From Pediococcus sp. (lineage in GTDB: Bacteria > Bacillota > Bacilli > Lactobacillales > Lactobacillaceae), in NCBI GenBank assembly GCA_022712335.1, contig JALAGR010000143.1, positions 1 to 8,083 on the forward strand: a stretch of 8,083 nt of DNA, in the 5' to 3' direction. Of this stretch, positions 1 to 7,113 are shown piece after piece (the stretch's first letter is position 1; the number at the start of each line of letters is the position of its first letter). Made by a program: the position numbers and the translations under genes. The notes under the pieces were generated by a model. That model was not told the origin of the DNA and ran no database searches. It saw only the letters and a list, made by a program, of their open reading frames with translations.

Positions 1-9
1 GCCTAACAA

Positions 10-492
10 TTAAGCATTTTTAACAGTTAGAATCTTAACCTTCATGTCGCCACCCGGCGTAGAAATTGTAACTTCATCACCGACTTTTTTACCCAAAAGA
101 GCTTTAGCGATTGGTGAATCATTTGAAATTTTACCAGTCAATGGATCAGCTTCTGCTGCCCCAACGATTGTGTATTCTTCAGGTTCTTCATCTGGAAGTT
201 CTTTGAATTCAACTACACGACCAAGTGAAACTTCATCGCCAGCAATATCATCATTATCGATAATTTGAGCATAATGTAGCATGTGTTCAACCGTATTAAT
301 ACGACTTTCTACCATGCTTTGTTCATCCTTAGCTGATTCATATTCTGAATTTTCAGATAAATCACCAAAACTTCTAGCAATTTTGATTCGTTCAATTACT
401 TGTGGACGAGTCTTTGTTTTTAATGATTCTAATTCTTCCTCTAACTTAGCTTTTCCGTCTAAAGTCATCGGATAAGTTTTTTCATCTGCCAT
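10..492 (-). CDS. greA: Transcription elongation factor GreA
   Basis: GreA binds the secondary channel of RNA polymerase and stimulates cleavage of backtracked transcripts, rescuing stalled elongation complexes. The 160-residue product has the usual family length. The N-terminal coiled coil spans about residues 10-75, with the tip motif GDLSENSEY at 43-51; D44 and E47 are the acidic residues expected to hold the catalytic Mg2+. The C-terminal FKBP-like domain follows (about 85-158) and includes [16 protein letters not shown] at 126-141. The ATG is preceded by GAGGTG at a 5-nt spacing, and that site lies directly after the udk stop codon, so greA is probably the last visible gene of an mltG-udk-greA transcript. 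Only nine bases follow the stop codon, so a terminator cannot be judged. The udk-greA pair is also known in Bacillus. Identification is secure. Confidence 0.97.
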   Translation of the reverse strand: MADEKTYPMTLDGKAKLEEELESLKTKTRPQVIERIKIARSFGDLSENSEYESAKDEQSMVESRINTVEHMLHYAQIIDNDDIAGDEVSLGRVVEFKELPDEEPEEYTIVGAAEADPLTGKISNDSPIAKALLGKKVGDEVTISTPGGDMKVKILTVKNA

Positions 493-507
493 TTTTACAC
501 CTCGAAA

Positions 508-1164
508 TTATTTGTTAAAACTTTCGTCGCGGCCATCCTCTGAAAGGATATCACGCACTTTGGTAACTAGTAAATCAACAGCAACACTGTTTTGTCCACC
601 TTCAGGAACAATCAAATCAGCATAGCGTTTTGTAGGTTCAATAAACTGATGATACATGGGCTTAACCCCTGTTAGGTATTGATTAATGATTGAATCCAAT
701 GTTCGAGCACGTTGCTCCATATCACGACGAATACGACGGATAATTCGAATATCATCATCAGTATCAACGTAAACTTTGATATCTAACATATCACGAATAC
801 GTTCATCATCAAGAATTAAAATACCTTCAAGAATAATTACATCAGTTGGTTCTTGCTTAATTACCTTTTCACTTCGCGTTGAAACCTTATAATCATACAC
901 TGGTACTTCAATGGTTTGATTATTTTTCAACATTTTCAAGTGTTCATATAAAAGGTCTGCATCAAAAGCAAGTGGATGATCGTAGTTTACTGCTCGACGT
1001 TCTTCCATTGTCTTTTCTGCTTGATCCTTATAATACGAGTCTTGTTGAATAATTGAAATCGAATGTCCATGTAATTCTTCAAGAATTTTTTGACTAACAG
1101 TTGTTTTTCCACTACCGGATCCCCCGGTAACCCCAATAATCATCGGGTCGTTCTTTGTACTCAT
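508..1164 (-). CDS. udk: Uridine kinase (uridine/cytidine salvage)
   Basis: Udk phosphorylates uridine and cytidine to UMP and CMP with ATP or GTP, in the pyrimidine salvage pathway in the cytosol. The 218-residue product matches the family (about 210). The Walker A loop GGSGSGKT is at 14-21, the substrate-binding DSYYKD at 42-47 and NYDHPLAFD at 60-68. The Walker B-like stretch [10 protein letters not shown] and the arginine-rich lid segment RIIRRIRRD lie in the middle of the protein. The chosen ATG has GAGG about 10 nt upstream, inside the gap behind the mltG stop codon. A second ATG at codon 8, directly before the P-loop strand, is less well supported. The gap to mltG is 15 nt and that to greA is 15 nt, which suggests cotranscription. 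Confidence 0.96.
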   Translation of the reverse strand: MSTKNDPMIIGVTGGSGSGKTTVSQKILEELHGHSISIIQQDSYYKDQAEKTMEERRAVNYDHPLAFDADLLYEHLKMLKNNQTIEVPVYDYKVSTRSEKVIKQEPTDVIILEGILILDDERIRDMLDIKVYVDTDDDIRIIRRIRRDMEQRARTLDSIINQYLTGVKPMYHQFIEPTKRYADLIVPEGGQNSVAVDLLVTKVRDILSEDGRDESFNK

Positions 1165-1179
1165 AATCTTAATTCCTCA

Positions 1180-2355
1180 CTATTTACCTTCTGGATTGTA
1201 CTTCGCAACTGCTTCGTTAAATGAAGTGATGTCCTTGTAGAATAAAACATCTCCAACTTTATACTTCGAACCAGATACATTTTTTGTAACAGCAAAGAAG
1301 AATAGATATCCATCTTTAGTGTCAGCATTAACAACGGATAAAATAGAATTTTCACCAGGATTATCAACTGGTCCAGGCATAAATCCAGTGTTTACACGTG
1401 TGTTATATGGATTTGTACTTGCTAAATCAGATTGAGTTAGGTCTTCAGTGGCTGATTTCTTAACCGCATAACGAGTTGAAACATCAGAACCTAAAGTTTC
1501 TCCTTGAGTAATACGATTCAAGAATACACCAGCAATCTTAGAACGGTCGCTTGATTGGCTACCTTCCATTTCAACTAATGAAGCTACACTCAAAGTTTCT
1601 TGAACAGTCAAACCATTTGATTTAATTTTAGAATAGTAAGGTTGTAAAACAGCATCTTCCTTAGCAACCATTTGAGTAACAACGTCTTTTAGACTAGTTG
1701 TCTTGTCAACTGTATAACTAGCTGGGAATAAGTAACCTTCTAGACGGTAACGTACGTTTTTAGCCTTCATAGCTGAACCTAATAACTTAGGATACTTCTT
1801 AGCTAACCCTTTAATAAAGTCTTCGTCCTTCATTAATTTCAAGAAATCAGCTTTCTTGAAGTATTTAGACGACTTCATTGAACTAGCAATCTGATCAATG
1901 TTTTCGCCTTCCTTGATTAAGAGGCGTGGCCCATTAAGCGCAATAGGTTCTGCAGCGCCACCTTTTTCAAGTTTTGTAGCAATTTGTTTCAAAGTCATAG
2001 ATGGCTTCAAAACATAATAACCTGCTTGGAAGTTATTTATTTTTTTAGATTTTGTGTAGTAATTGAATACCGCACCACTCTTAACAACGTGTTTATCCTC
2101 TAAAATCGAACCAACTCCTCTTGAAGTTGTTCCAACCGGAATATTAATTTCAATTTGTTTATTACTCTTTGCATCTAAAGGTTGCAAAGAAGTACTGTAA
2201 TAACGATATCCCATAAATGTTGTAATCAAAACTACGGCGGCCAAAATACCGATTACCCATTTAATAATGCTATGACCACTTTTTTGGCGTTTATAGTTGG
2301 TCTGCACACGACTACGTCTTTGATTTGAATCATTGTTGTTATTATCCAAGATCAT
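1180..2355 (-). CDS. mltG: Endolytic murein transglycosylase MltG (YceG-like)
   Basis: MltG is a membrane-anchored lytic transglycosylase that cleaves nascent glycan strands and is thought to act as a terminase in peptidoglycan synthesis. The 391-residue product starts with a basic, Asn-rich cytosolic tail (1-30) and a single membrane segment (about 31-50), followed by an extracytoplasmic region with a LysM-like part and the YceG fold. Family signatures are EGYLFP (206-211), ASLVEME (258-264) with E262 aligning by eye to the catalytic Glu218 of E. coli MltG, GVFLNRI (276-282), NPYNTR (315-320) and MPGPVDNPG (326-334). The usual SDPT motif reads SDVST here (290-294), with the Asp kept. Start choice is uncertain: the ATG is only 3 nt from GGAG, whereas a TTG two codons later (2349) is 9 nt away. 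It heads the mltG-udk-greA group. Bacillus has mltG and udk-greA in the same neighbourhood with extra genes between them. Confidence 0.95.
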   Translation of the reverse strand: MILDNNNNDSNQRRSRVQTNYKRQKSGHSIIKWVIGILAAVVLITTFMGYRYYSTSLQPLDAKSNKQIEINIPVGTTSRGVGSILEDKHVVKSGAVFNYYTKSKKINNFQAGYYVLKPSMTLKQIATKLEKGGAAEPIALNGPRLLIKEGENIDQIASSMKSSKYFKKADFLKLMKDEDFIKGLAKKYPKLLGSAMKAKNVRYRLEGYLFPASYTVDKTTSLKDVVTQMVAKEDAVLQPYYSKIKSNGLTVQETLSVASLVEMEGSQSSDRSKIAGVFLNRITQGETLGSDVSTRYAVKKSATEDLTQSDLASTNPYNTRVNTGFMPGPVDNPGENSILSVVNADTKDGYLFFFAVTKNVSGSKYKVGDVLFYKDITSFNEAVAKYNPEGK

Positions 2356-2358
2356 TTT

Positions 2359-2362
2359 CTCC
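2359..2362 (-). promoter_or_regulatory. mltG ribosome binding site (GGAG), start-deciding
   Basis: On the minus strand GGAG stands only 3 nt before the ATG at 2355 but 9 nt before an in-frame TTG at 2349. The second spacing is closer to optimal, so a product two residues shorter is possible. The choice does not touch the membrane segment or the catalytic domain. Confidence 0.5.
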
Positions 2363-2383
2363 TATCATTTCACAATAATGGTA

Positions 2384-2389
2384 ATTATA
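2384..2389 (-). promoter_or_regulatory. Candidate -10 box of an mltG-udk-greA promoter
   Basis: A perfect TATAAT on the minus strand, preceded by TTTTG, lies about 28 nt upstream of the mltG start in the pheT-mltG gap. No good -35 box is found 16-18 nt upstream, so it would be weak or activator-dependent. It could instead be chance in AT-rich DNA, with mltG read from the pheST transcript. Confidence 0.35.
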
Positions 2390-2407
2390 CAAAACTATCA
2401 TTCATTT

Positions 2408-2435
2408 CGCATTAAAGTAACATAGATTTAATACG
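2408..2435 (-). repeat. Inverted repeat (hairpin) after pheT
   Basis: On the minus strand CGTATTAAA and TTTAATGCG form a 9-bp stem with one G-U pair around a 10-nt loop. It begins 2 nt after the pheT stop codon. No U-tract follows, so it is not a standard intrinsic terminator. It may be a weak pause site or a 3'-end stabilising or processing structure between pheST and mltG. Confidence 0.35.
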
Positions 2436-2436
2436 C

Positions 2437-4866
2437 TTATCGAATTGTTACGTTTAATTTCTCTTCGAGATTTTCAATTACCTTCGAAAATTCCGCATTG
2501 ATAGCATCTTCTTGCAAAGTATCATTTGTATCTTGATAAGTAAGCTGATATGCAAGTGACTTCATACCTTCATCAAGGTTATCACCCTCATAGACATCAA
2601 ACAATTCAACTTTAACTAAATTCTTTTGCTTGGTTTCGTTAATAACGTTCAAAACTTCTTCATTTGAAACATCTTGACTAATTAACATAGCGACATCACG
2701 CGTAATTGCAGGATATTTTGAAATTACGTCGTAATGTTGCAATTTCTTTTCAGCATTCATAATTTTCGTTAAATTCAATTCAAAGACATAAGTTTCTTTA
2801 ATTTTAAATTCTTTTGCAGTTGTTGGATGAACTTGACCAACAAATCCAATCACATCACCATCAAGAAGAACATTTGCAGTCCGTCCTGGGTGCATTCCAT
2901 TTCGATCTTGGTCTGCTACATAAGTGATTTCACCAGCAACCGCAACGTTATTGAGGTATTGTTCAACAATTCCCTTAACATCAAAGAATGTTACGTTCTG
3001 TTCTTTTTCATTCCAAGACTTAGCTTGAATCGAACCTGTAACAGCCCCTGCAATATGTTCAACTTCTTCAGGTTGTTCTTGACCATTACCGTAGAAAATT
3101 CGACCTTGTTCATATAGAGCAACATTATCTACTGAACGAGCTTGGTTATAAGCAATATCATCAAGTAATCCACTAACCAAATTCATTCGTAATGCTTCAC
3201 GGTCTTGGGTCATTGGCCAATCTACTTTAACTAATTCATGGTCGCCTTTAACAAATTTTTGGCTCTTAGCAATCGTTGTGAGCCCATAACTCATTGCTTG
3301 AGTGAGACCTAGTCCTTCCATTACTGTTCTAGAAGCACGTATTAATTTTTGTTCTGCAGTAAGTTGCCCAATCGTTGGATCACCCGTTGGCAATGTTACT
3401 GGTAAATTATCATATCCAAAAATACGAGCAACTTCTTCTAATAAATCAGCTTCGATATGAATATCCCAACGACGTACTGGAATTGAAACTTTGAAAGTTT
3501 CGTTTGTTGCATCTAATTCTGTATTAAATCCAAGACGATCAAAAATCGCAGTTACTTCTTGGCTGGTAAGTGAAGTGCCCAAAATCTTATTGATTCGAGC
3601 TAAAGCAATTGAAATTATTTCAGGTTCAACTGGAGTATCATTTCCAACCATTACATCACTCAATACTTGACCTTCACCAAAATCAGCAACCAAACTAGCA
3701 GCTTCATTTAAAGCATTATCTACAGATGAGTAATCAATTCCACGTTCGAAACGCATAGCAGCTTCACTATGCAAATTATGGAAACGAGCTGTTTTGCGAA
3801 CTTTAATTGAATCAAAAATGGCTGCTTCGATTACAACATTTTGTGTTTGAGCACTAACTTCAGATTCCATACCACCCATGACACCAGCCATTGCAATAGG
3901 GTTGCCGTCAGCTGTAATCACAAGATCTTCAGGACGAAGTTCACGTTCTACATCATCGAGTGTTGTAAACTTAATGTTTTCTCCAGCCGGAGCAACAGAA
4001 ATCGTCTTGTTTTTAAGTTGGTCTAAATCATATGCATGTAAAGGTTGACCATACTTCAACATGATGTAGTTAGTAACATCGACAACGTTATTGATGGGAC
4101 GAATTCCAGCCTTCATCAACATTGTTTGGAGCCAGAATGGACTATCAGCAATTTTTACATTTTCAATGGCCATTAATTTGTAAACTGGAGCAACATCTGT
4201 TGCAGTAATATCAACTTTAAGTTGATCCGCAAGTGTGTTGGCTGACTTTTGTTCGTCTTTAACCGCTACAATTTCAAAGTTTGCTTTTTGATCAAGAATT
4301 GCAGCAATTTCATGCGCATTTCCGTTCATACTGAACATGTCACCACGATTAGGAGTTACTGAAGTATCGATCACATCGTCGTCCATACCTAAAACTTCCA
4401 TAACTGAATCGCCCGGTTTAACATTGCTGTCTGCGGGAAATACATAAATTCCGTCTACGTAGTCCTTAGGAACCACATTATCTGGATAACCAATTTCTTG
4501 CAATGCACAAATCATTCCGTTTGATGGAATTCCGCGCATTTTACTTCTTTTGATTTTAACGTTGTCTTTGATTCGTGAACCGTGTAATGCAACGATAATA
4601 TCTTGGTCAGCTGCGATATTTGGAGCACCACAAACGATTTGAATGGGTTCTTCTTCGCCAACGTCAACTTGGCACACGTGCAAATGATCTGAATCAGGAT
4701 GATCCGTCACTTCTAATGTATGACCAACAACAATTTTCTTTAATTTATTATCTAATCTTGTAACTGAATCAACTTCAACAGCTGTACGTTCAATTTTTTC
4801 AGCCAAGTCTTTAGGTTCTAAGTCTAAGTCTAAATATTTAGATAACCACTTGTATGAAAGTTTCAT
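2437..4866 (-). CDS. pheT: Phenylalanine--tRNA ligase beta subunit
   Basis: PheT pairs with PheS in the alpha2-beta2 enzyme that charges tRNA-Phe; the beta subunit binds the tRNA and edits mischarged Tyr-tRNA-Phe. The 809-residue product has the full bacterial architecture. The EMAP/Trbp-like tRNA-binding domain spans about 41-150 (DHPDSDHLHVCQVDVG at 55-70). The B3/B4 editing domain spans about 215-385 (MAGVMGG at 326-332, MRFERGID at 371-378). The B5 domain spans about 413-485, with RRWDIHIEADLLEEVARIFGYD at its end. A catalytic-like core follows, and the C-terminal FDX-ACB anticodon-binding domain starts around 713 with SKYPAITRDVAML. The gap to pheS is 5 nt and the GAGG ribosome binding site (4876-4879) lies in the last codons of pheS, so translation is probably coupled. 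Expression should follow the T-box in front of pheS. Full length, no anomaly seen. Confidence 0.98.
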   Translation of the reverse strand: MKLSYKWLSKYLDLDLEPKDLAEKIERTAVEVDSVTRLDNKLKKIVVGHTLEVTDHPDSDHLHVCQVDVGEEEPIQIVCGAPNIAADQDIIVALHGSRIKDNVKIKRSKMRGIPSNGMICALQEIGYPDNVVPKDYVDGIYVFPADSNVKPGDSVMEVLGMDDDVIDTSVTPNRGDMFSMNGNAHEIAAILDQKANFEIVAVKDEQKSANTLADQLKVDITATDVAPVYKLMAIENVKIADSPFWLQTMLMKAGIRPINNVVDVTNYIMLKYGQPLHAYDLDQLKNKTISVAPAGENIKFTTLDDVERELRPEDLVITADGNPIAMAGVMGGMESEVSAQTQNVVIEAAIFDSIKVRKTARFHNLHSEAAMRFERGIDYSSVDNALNEAASLVADFGEGQVLSDVMVGNDTPVEPEIISIALARINKILGTSLTSQEVTAIFDRLGFNTELDATNETFKVSIPVRRWDIHIEADLLEEVARIFGYDNLPVTLPTGDPTIGQLTAEQKLIRASRTVMEGLGLTQAMSYGLTTIAKSQKFVKGDHELVKVDWPMTQDREALRMNLVSGLLDDIAYNQARSVDNVALYEQGRIFYGNGQEQPEEVEHIAGAVTGSIQAKSWNEKEQNVTFFDVKGIVEQYLNNVAVAGEITYVADQDRNGMHPGRTANVLLDGDVIGFVGQVHPTTAKEFKIKETYVFELNLTKIMNAEKKLQHYDVISKYPAITRDVAMLISQDVSNEEVLNVINETKQKNLVKVELFDVYEGDNLDEGMKSLAYQLTYQDTNDTLQEDAINAEFSKVIENLEEKLNVTIR

Positions 4867-4871
4867 TTTTA

Positions 4872-5918
4872 TTAACCTCGCTTATTGAATTGGGATAGGA
4901 ATCTAACGTCGTTTAGATAGAAGTTACGAATATCGTCAACACCATAACGTAACATCGCAAAACGGTCTGGTCCTAATCCAAAGGCAAATCCACCGTAAAC
5001 ATCAGTATCAACGCCAGCCATTTTTAGAACGTTCGGATGAACCATTCCGGCACCTAGCACTTCAATCCAACCGGTTGATTTACATACAGAACAACCTTCT
5101 CCCATACAGTTAAAGCATGTAACGTCAGCTTCAACTGAAGGTTCCGTGAATGGGAAGTAACTTGGACGTAAACGAACTTCAAAACGGTCGCCGAAAAGTT
5201 CCTTAGCAAGAGTTACTAATGTTCCCTTTAAATCGCCCATTGTAATATTCTTATCAATTACCAAACCTTCGATTTGGTGGAATTGATGTGAATGAGTAGC
5301 ATCATCAGTATCACGACGGTAAACTACACCTGGAGAAATCATCTTCAATGGACCTTTTGAAAAGTCATGTTTTTCCATTGTACGAGCTTGTACTGGAGAA
5401 GTTTGTGAACGCATCAAAACTTCATCAGTAATATAGAATGTGTCTTGCATATCACGAGCAGGATGATCTTTAGGAAGATTAAGCATTTCAAAGTTATAGC
5501 GATCGAGTTCAACTTCTGGTCCCTCAACAACCTGATAGCCCATTCCTAAGAACAAATCTTCCAAGTTATCGATGATTTGTTGGATAACGTGTGGTTGCCC
5601 TTGCTTAATTGGTGTTCCTGGTAAAGTAACATCCAATGCTTCTTCTGCTAATTTTTGGTTCAAAGCAGCTGTAGCTAACTCTTCTTTGCGTTCTTCTAAT
5701 TTAGCAGTTAGGTTATCACGCACTTTATTGGCGAATTCACCAACCTTAGGGCGTTCTTCCTTACTTAAATCACGCATACCACGAAGTACTTCAGTGATTG
5801 GGCCTTTTTTACCTAAAAAATTAACCCGTACTTCATTTAATTTTGATAGTTCGTTAGTGACACTAATTTCTTGAAGACCTTTTTCTTCAAGTTCTTTCAA
5901 CTTCTCTTGTAAACTCAT
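4872..5918 (-). CDS. pheS: Phenylalanine--tRNA ligase alpha subunit
   Basis: PheS is the catalytic subunit that activates phenylalanine with ATP and transfers it to tRNA-Phe. The 348-residue product fits the family. An N-terminal coiled coil that contacts tRNA (about 1-90) is followed by the class II synthetase core. [21 protein letters not shown] (198-218) and [11 protein letters not shown] (251-261) carry the motif 2 region, and [13 protein letters not shown] (314-326) is motif 3. Cysteines 268, 271, 276 and 279 form a C-x2-C-x4-C-x2-C cluster that is seen in other Bacillota PheS and probably binds metal. The ATG at 5918 was chosen because AAAGGTGG ends 7 nt before it; an in-frame TTG at 5939 lies upstream of that site and would have none. 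The gene follows the T-box terminator by 23 nt and leads pheT. Confidence 0.98.
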   Translation of the reverse strand: MSLQEKLKELEEKGLQEISVTNELSKLNEVRVNFLGKKGPITEVLRGMRDLSKEERPKVGEFANKVRDNLTAKLEERKEELATAALNQKLAEEALDVTLPGTPIKQGQPHVIQQIIDNLEDLFLGMGYQVVEGPEVELDRYNFEMLNLPKDHPARDMQDTFYITDEVLMRSQTSPVQARTMEKHDFSKGPLKMISPGVVYRRDTDDATHSHQFHQIEGLVIDKNITMGDLKGTLVTLAKELFGDRFEVRLRPSYFPFTEPSVEADVTCFNCMGEGCSVCKSTGWIEVLGAGMVHPNVLKMAGVDTDVYGGFAFGLGPDRFAMLRYGVDDIRNFYLNDVRFLSQFNKRG

Positions 5919-5925
5919 GAACTTT

Positions 5926-5933
5926 CCACCTTT
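5926..5933 (-). promoter_or_regulatory. pheS ribosome binding site
   Basis: AAAGGTGG on the minus strand lies 7 nt before the ATG at 5918 and lies inside the longer open frame that begins with TTG at 5939. This spacing fixes the pheS start at the ATG and gives the normal family N-terminus MSLQEKL. Confidence 0.85.
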
Positions 5934-5941
5934 CTCCAAAT

Positions 5942-5974
5942 AAAAAAACGCCCCTTGAAAAGGGACGTTTTTTA
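5942..5974 (-). terminator. Intrinsic terminator of the pheST T-box
   Basis: On the minus strand a roughly 14-bp stem with one G-U pair, whose core is ACGTCCCTT and AAGGGGCGT around a 3-nt loop (TTC), runs into seven T residues. It stands directly after the T-box sequence and is the OFF structure, formed when tRNA-Phe is charged. The antiterminator uses bases at its 5' edge, so the two folds exclude each other. Confidence 0.93.
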
Positions 5975-5975
5975 A

Positions 5976-5990
5976 CGCGGTACCACCCTT
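5976..5990 (-). promoter_or_regulatory. T-box consensus / antiterminator bulge
   Basis: AAGGGTGGTACCGCG matches the conserved T-box sequence. The bulge reads UGGU, which pairs with the ACCA end of an uncharged tRNA whose discriminator base is A, as in tRNA-Phe. AAC before it (5991-5993) can pair with GTT after it (5974-5976) to close the antiterminator and block the terminator. Confidence 0.95.
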
Positions 5991-6054
5991 GTTTGCAAAT
6001 TAATGCACACTTGGTCAGCCAGATACGGGTGGCCCGCCCATTTTTAAACGAAGC

Positions 6055-6057
6055 GAA
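6055..6057 (-). promoter_or_regulatory. T-box specifier codon UUC (Phe)
   Basis: In the 3' side of the specifier loop, GAA-TTC-G faces AGTAGTA, the usual arrangement. TTC is a phenylalanine codon and agrees with the downstream pheST genes. Confidence 0.88.
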
Positions 6058-6156
6058 TTCGCCGAAACTACCATTGGAATATCTCAACGTAACTATTCCT
6101 TCTCTGTCTAGTAATTTTGTTCAGCTACTACTCTTCGAGCTTTTATTCTCTTAGCT

Positions 6157-6185
6157 ACTTTACCCAAAAAAATCACGAAGGTCAA
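6157..6185 (-). promoter_or_regulatory. pheST T-box promoter
   Basis: On the minus strand a -35 box TTGACC (6180-6185), a 17-nt spacer and a -10 box TAAAGT (6157-6162) lie just before stem I of the T-box. The -35 box begins 7 nt after the stop codon of the HxlR gene. The predicted start is near 6150. Confidence 0.8.
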
Positions 6186-6192
6186 TAGTTAA

Positions 6193-6525
6193 TTAGAACC
6201 AGCAGTCTGCAAATTTATGTACTGATTCAAGGACTGGACGTAAATCTTCCCCTTGATCCGTCAAACGGTACTCAATTAAGGAAGAATCCGTATAAGTACA
6301 ACGCTCTACTAAACCTTCTTCTTCTAAGCTCTTCAAACGTTCAACTAATACGCGATCACTACATTTCGCAACACTGTGAGCAATGTCTTTGAAACGTTGT
6401 GGACCAGCATTCATGAGAACTTCTAAGATAAGACCATTCCATTTTTTGCCTAATATATCAAACATTTTTTCAAACTTTGGACAAAGTTCAAAATCAGTTT
6501 CTTCTTTTAATTGTGTACTTTGCAT
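6193..6525 (-). CDS. HxlR-family winged-helix transcriptional regulator
   Basis: The 110-residue product matches the HxlR family of small DNA-binding regulators in length and motifs: CPKFEKMFDILGKKWNGLIL (15-34), GPQRFKDIA (41-49), the recognition-helix region SDRVLVERLKSLEEEGLVER (56-75), and EYRLTDQGEDLRPVL (85-99) in the wing and dimer helix. C15 sits at the conserved N-terminal cysteine used for redox sensing in HypR- and YodB-type members. C55 replaces the usual hydrophobic residue before the Ser of the recognition helix, and C76 and C108 are also present. Its ATG has GAGGG 7 nt upstream, and only 17 nt separate it from the HD gene, so the two are probably cotranscribed. Target genes and signal are unknown. 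An autoregulatory role, or control of the HD gene, is an inference from position alone. Confidence 0.9.
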   Translation of the reverse strand: MQSTQLKEETDFELCPKFEKMFDILGKKWNGLILEVLMNAGPQRFKDIAHSVAKCSDRVLVERLKSLEEEGLVERCTYTDSSLIEYRLTDQGEDLRPVLESVHKFADCWF

Positions 6526-6542
6526 TATAAAACCCTCTTTTA

Positions 6543-7052
6543 CTAGATAAACTTAATTACTTTTTCTTTGTATTTCATCAATTTTAACTTAAATTCTTTA
6601 CGAACATGGTCGAAATATTCGGTAATAGCTTGTGCGTCGTCAACAAACGATACAATACTACTTTCGAAATATTTAGGACGAGCAATTGTAGCTCCCCACA
6701 TATGTTTCAATATAATATCTTTTTCCTTATCATTCAACACCGTTAATTTTTCAGCATTTCGCAATGCAACACGGGGATGAATAAATGCATGTGAGCCTAA
6801 CGTGAACTTAGTTGTTCTCCAGTCGTAGTAAAAAAGATCGTGTAGTAACCCAGCTCGAGCTGTCGAAACAGCATCTAGATTGTGTTTTTTGGCCAACAAA
6901 TAACTTTCATAGGAAACGCTAATACAGTGATCTAGCCGTGTTCCATTGTGATGTTGAGTATAATTATCTAGCTTTTGAACCTCTTTTTTCTTTAATAAAT
7001 CGCCGACAATTGCCATGTATTCAGAATCATTTTTCCAATCTAGTGACTTCAT
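6543..7052 (-). CDS. HD-domain metal-dependent phosphohydrolase, function unknown
   Basis: The 169-residue soluble protein is a short single-domain member of the HD superfamily, whose members are usually metal-dependent phosphohydrolases. Likely metal ligands are H42 (RLDHCISV), the H71-D72 pair in GLLHDLFYYDW, H92 in HAFIHPRVAL, H117 in LKHMWG and D138 in FVDDAQA. The pattern H...HD...H...H...D suggests that the site is intact and possibly binuclear. The C-terminus is basic and helical (KEFKLKLMKYKEKVIKF). There is no membrane segment or partner domain. The ATG follows AAGGAG at a 6-nt spacing. It lies 98 nt after the methyltransferase gene and 17 nt before the HxlR regulator. The substrate cannot be told; similar proteins are commonly annotated only as HD-domain hydrolases. 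Confidence 0.88.
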   Translation of the reverse strand: MKSLDWKNDSEYMAIVGDLLKKKEVQKLDNYTQHHNGTRLDHCISVSYESYLLAKKHNLDAVSTARAGLLHDLFYYDWRTTKFTLGSHAFIHPRVALRNAEKLTVLNDKEKDIILKHMWGATIARPKYFESSIVSFVDDAQAITEYFDHVRKEFKLKLMKYKEKVIKFI

Positions 7053-7085
7053 TAAAAGCTCCTTTTTTTAGCTTAAGTTACTACC

Positions 7086-7113
7086 ATATTAACGTCATAC
7101 TTTTTTAAATCAA
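7086..7113 (-). promoter_or_regulatory. Candidate promoter of the HD-HxlR unit
   Basis: On the minus strand TTGATT (7108-7113), a 16-nt spacer and TAATAT (7086-7091) stand about 34 nt before the HD gene start. Both boxes match consensus at four of six positions. No terminator is seen after the methyltransferase gene, so readthrough from it is an alternative. Confidence 0.35.

Larger units (their letters stand above)
5942..6150 (-). promoter_or_regulatory. T-box riboswitch leader, phenylalanine-specific
   Basis: This leader RNA reads the charging state of tRNA-Phe and controls transcription of pheST. Stem I is closed by CGAAG (6133-6137) with CTTCG (6049-6053). Its specifier loop has AGTAGTA on the 5' side and GAATTCG on the 3' side, so the specifier is UUC. 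Above it pair GCTGAA with TTCGGC and ATTACTA with TGGTAGT, then an AGAGA-type bulge and a distal hairpin GGAATA/TATTCC with a GTTGAGA loop. A stem IIA/B pseudoknot is suggested by CGGG-CCA-CCCG (6026-6036), whose loop can pair with TGG at 6019-6021. Stem III is GTGTGCA/TGCAAAC (5991-6010). The T-box and terminator follow. The start point (about 6150) is inferred from the promoter. A 66-codon open frame through this leader is not a gene. Confidence 0.96.

Noticed and set aside
1..9. Terminator after greA
   Set aside because: Only nine bases remain after the stop codon, too few to judge.
1161..1367. 68-codon open frame overlapping the mltG 3' end
   Set aside because: It is a shadow in another frame of mltG, with no family resemblance. 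The mltG frame carries clear conserved motifs there.
2827..4026. Plus-strand open frames inside pheT (2827-3117, 3841-4026)
   Set aside because: They are antisense shadows of conserved pheT sequence and have no domain resemblance. Similar short plus-strand frames inside greA, pheS and the HD gene were rejected for the same reason.
4811..4834. Short tandem repetition near the pheT start (LDLDLE codons)
   Set aside because: It encodes the usual acidic stretch of the PheT N-terminus and is too short to be a meaningful repeat.
5919..5939. Extended pheS start at a TTG, adding seven residues
   Set aside because: The added codons contain the AAAGGTGG ribosome binding site, and the ATG at 5918 gives the normal 348-residue protein.
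5887..6087. 66-codon minus-strand open frame upstream of pheS
   Set aside because: It runs through T-box stem I, the antiterminator and the terminator. The sequence is explained by RNA structure, the peptide resembles no family, and it overlaps the pheS start.
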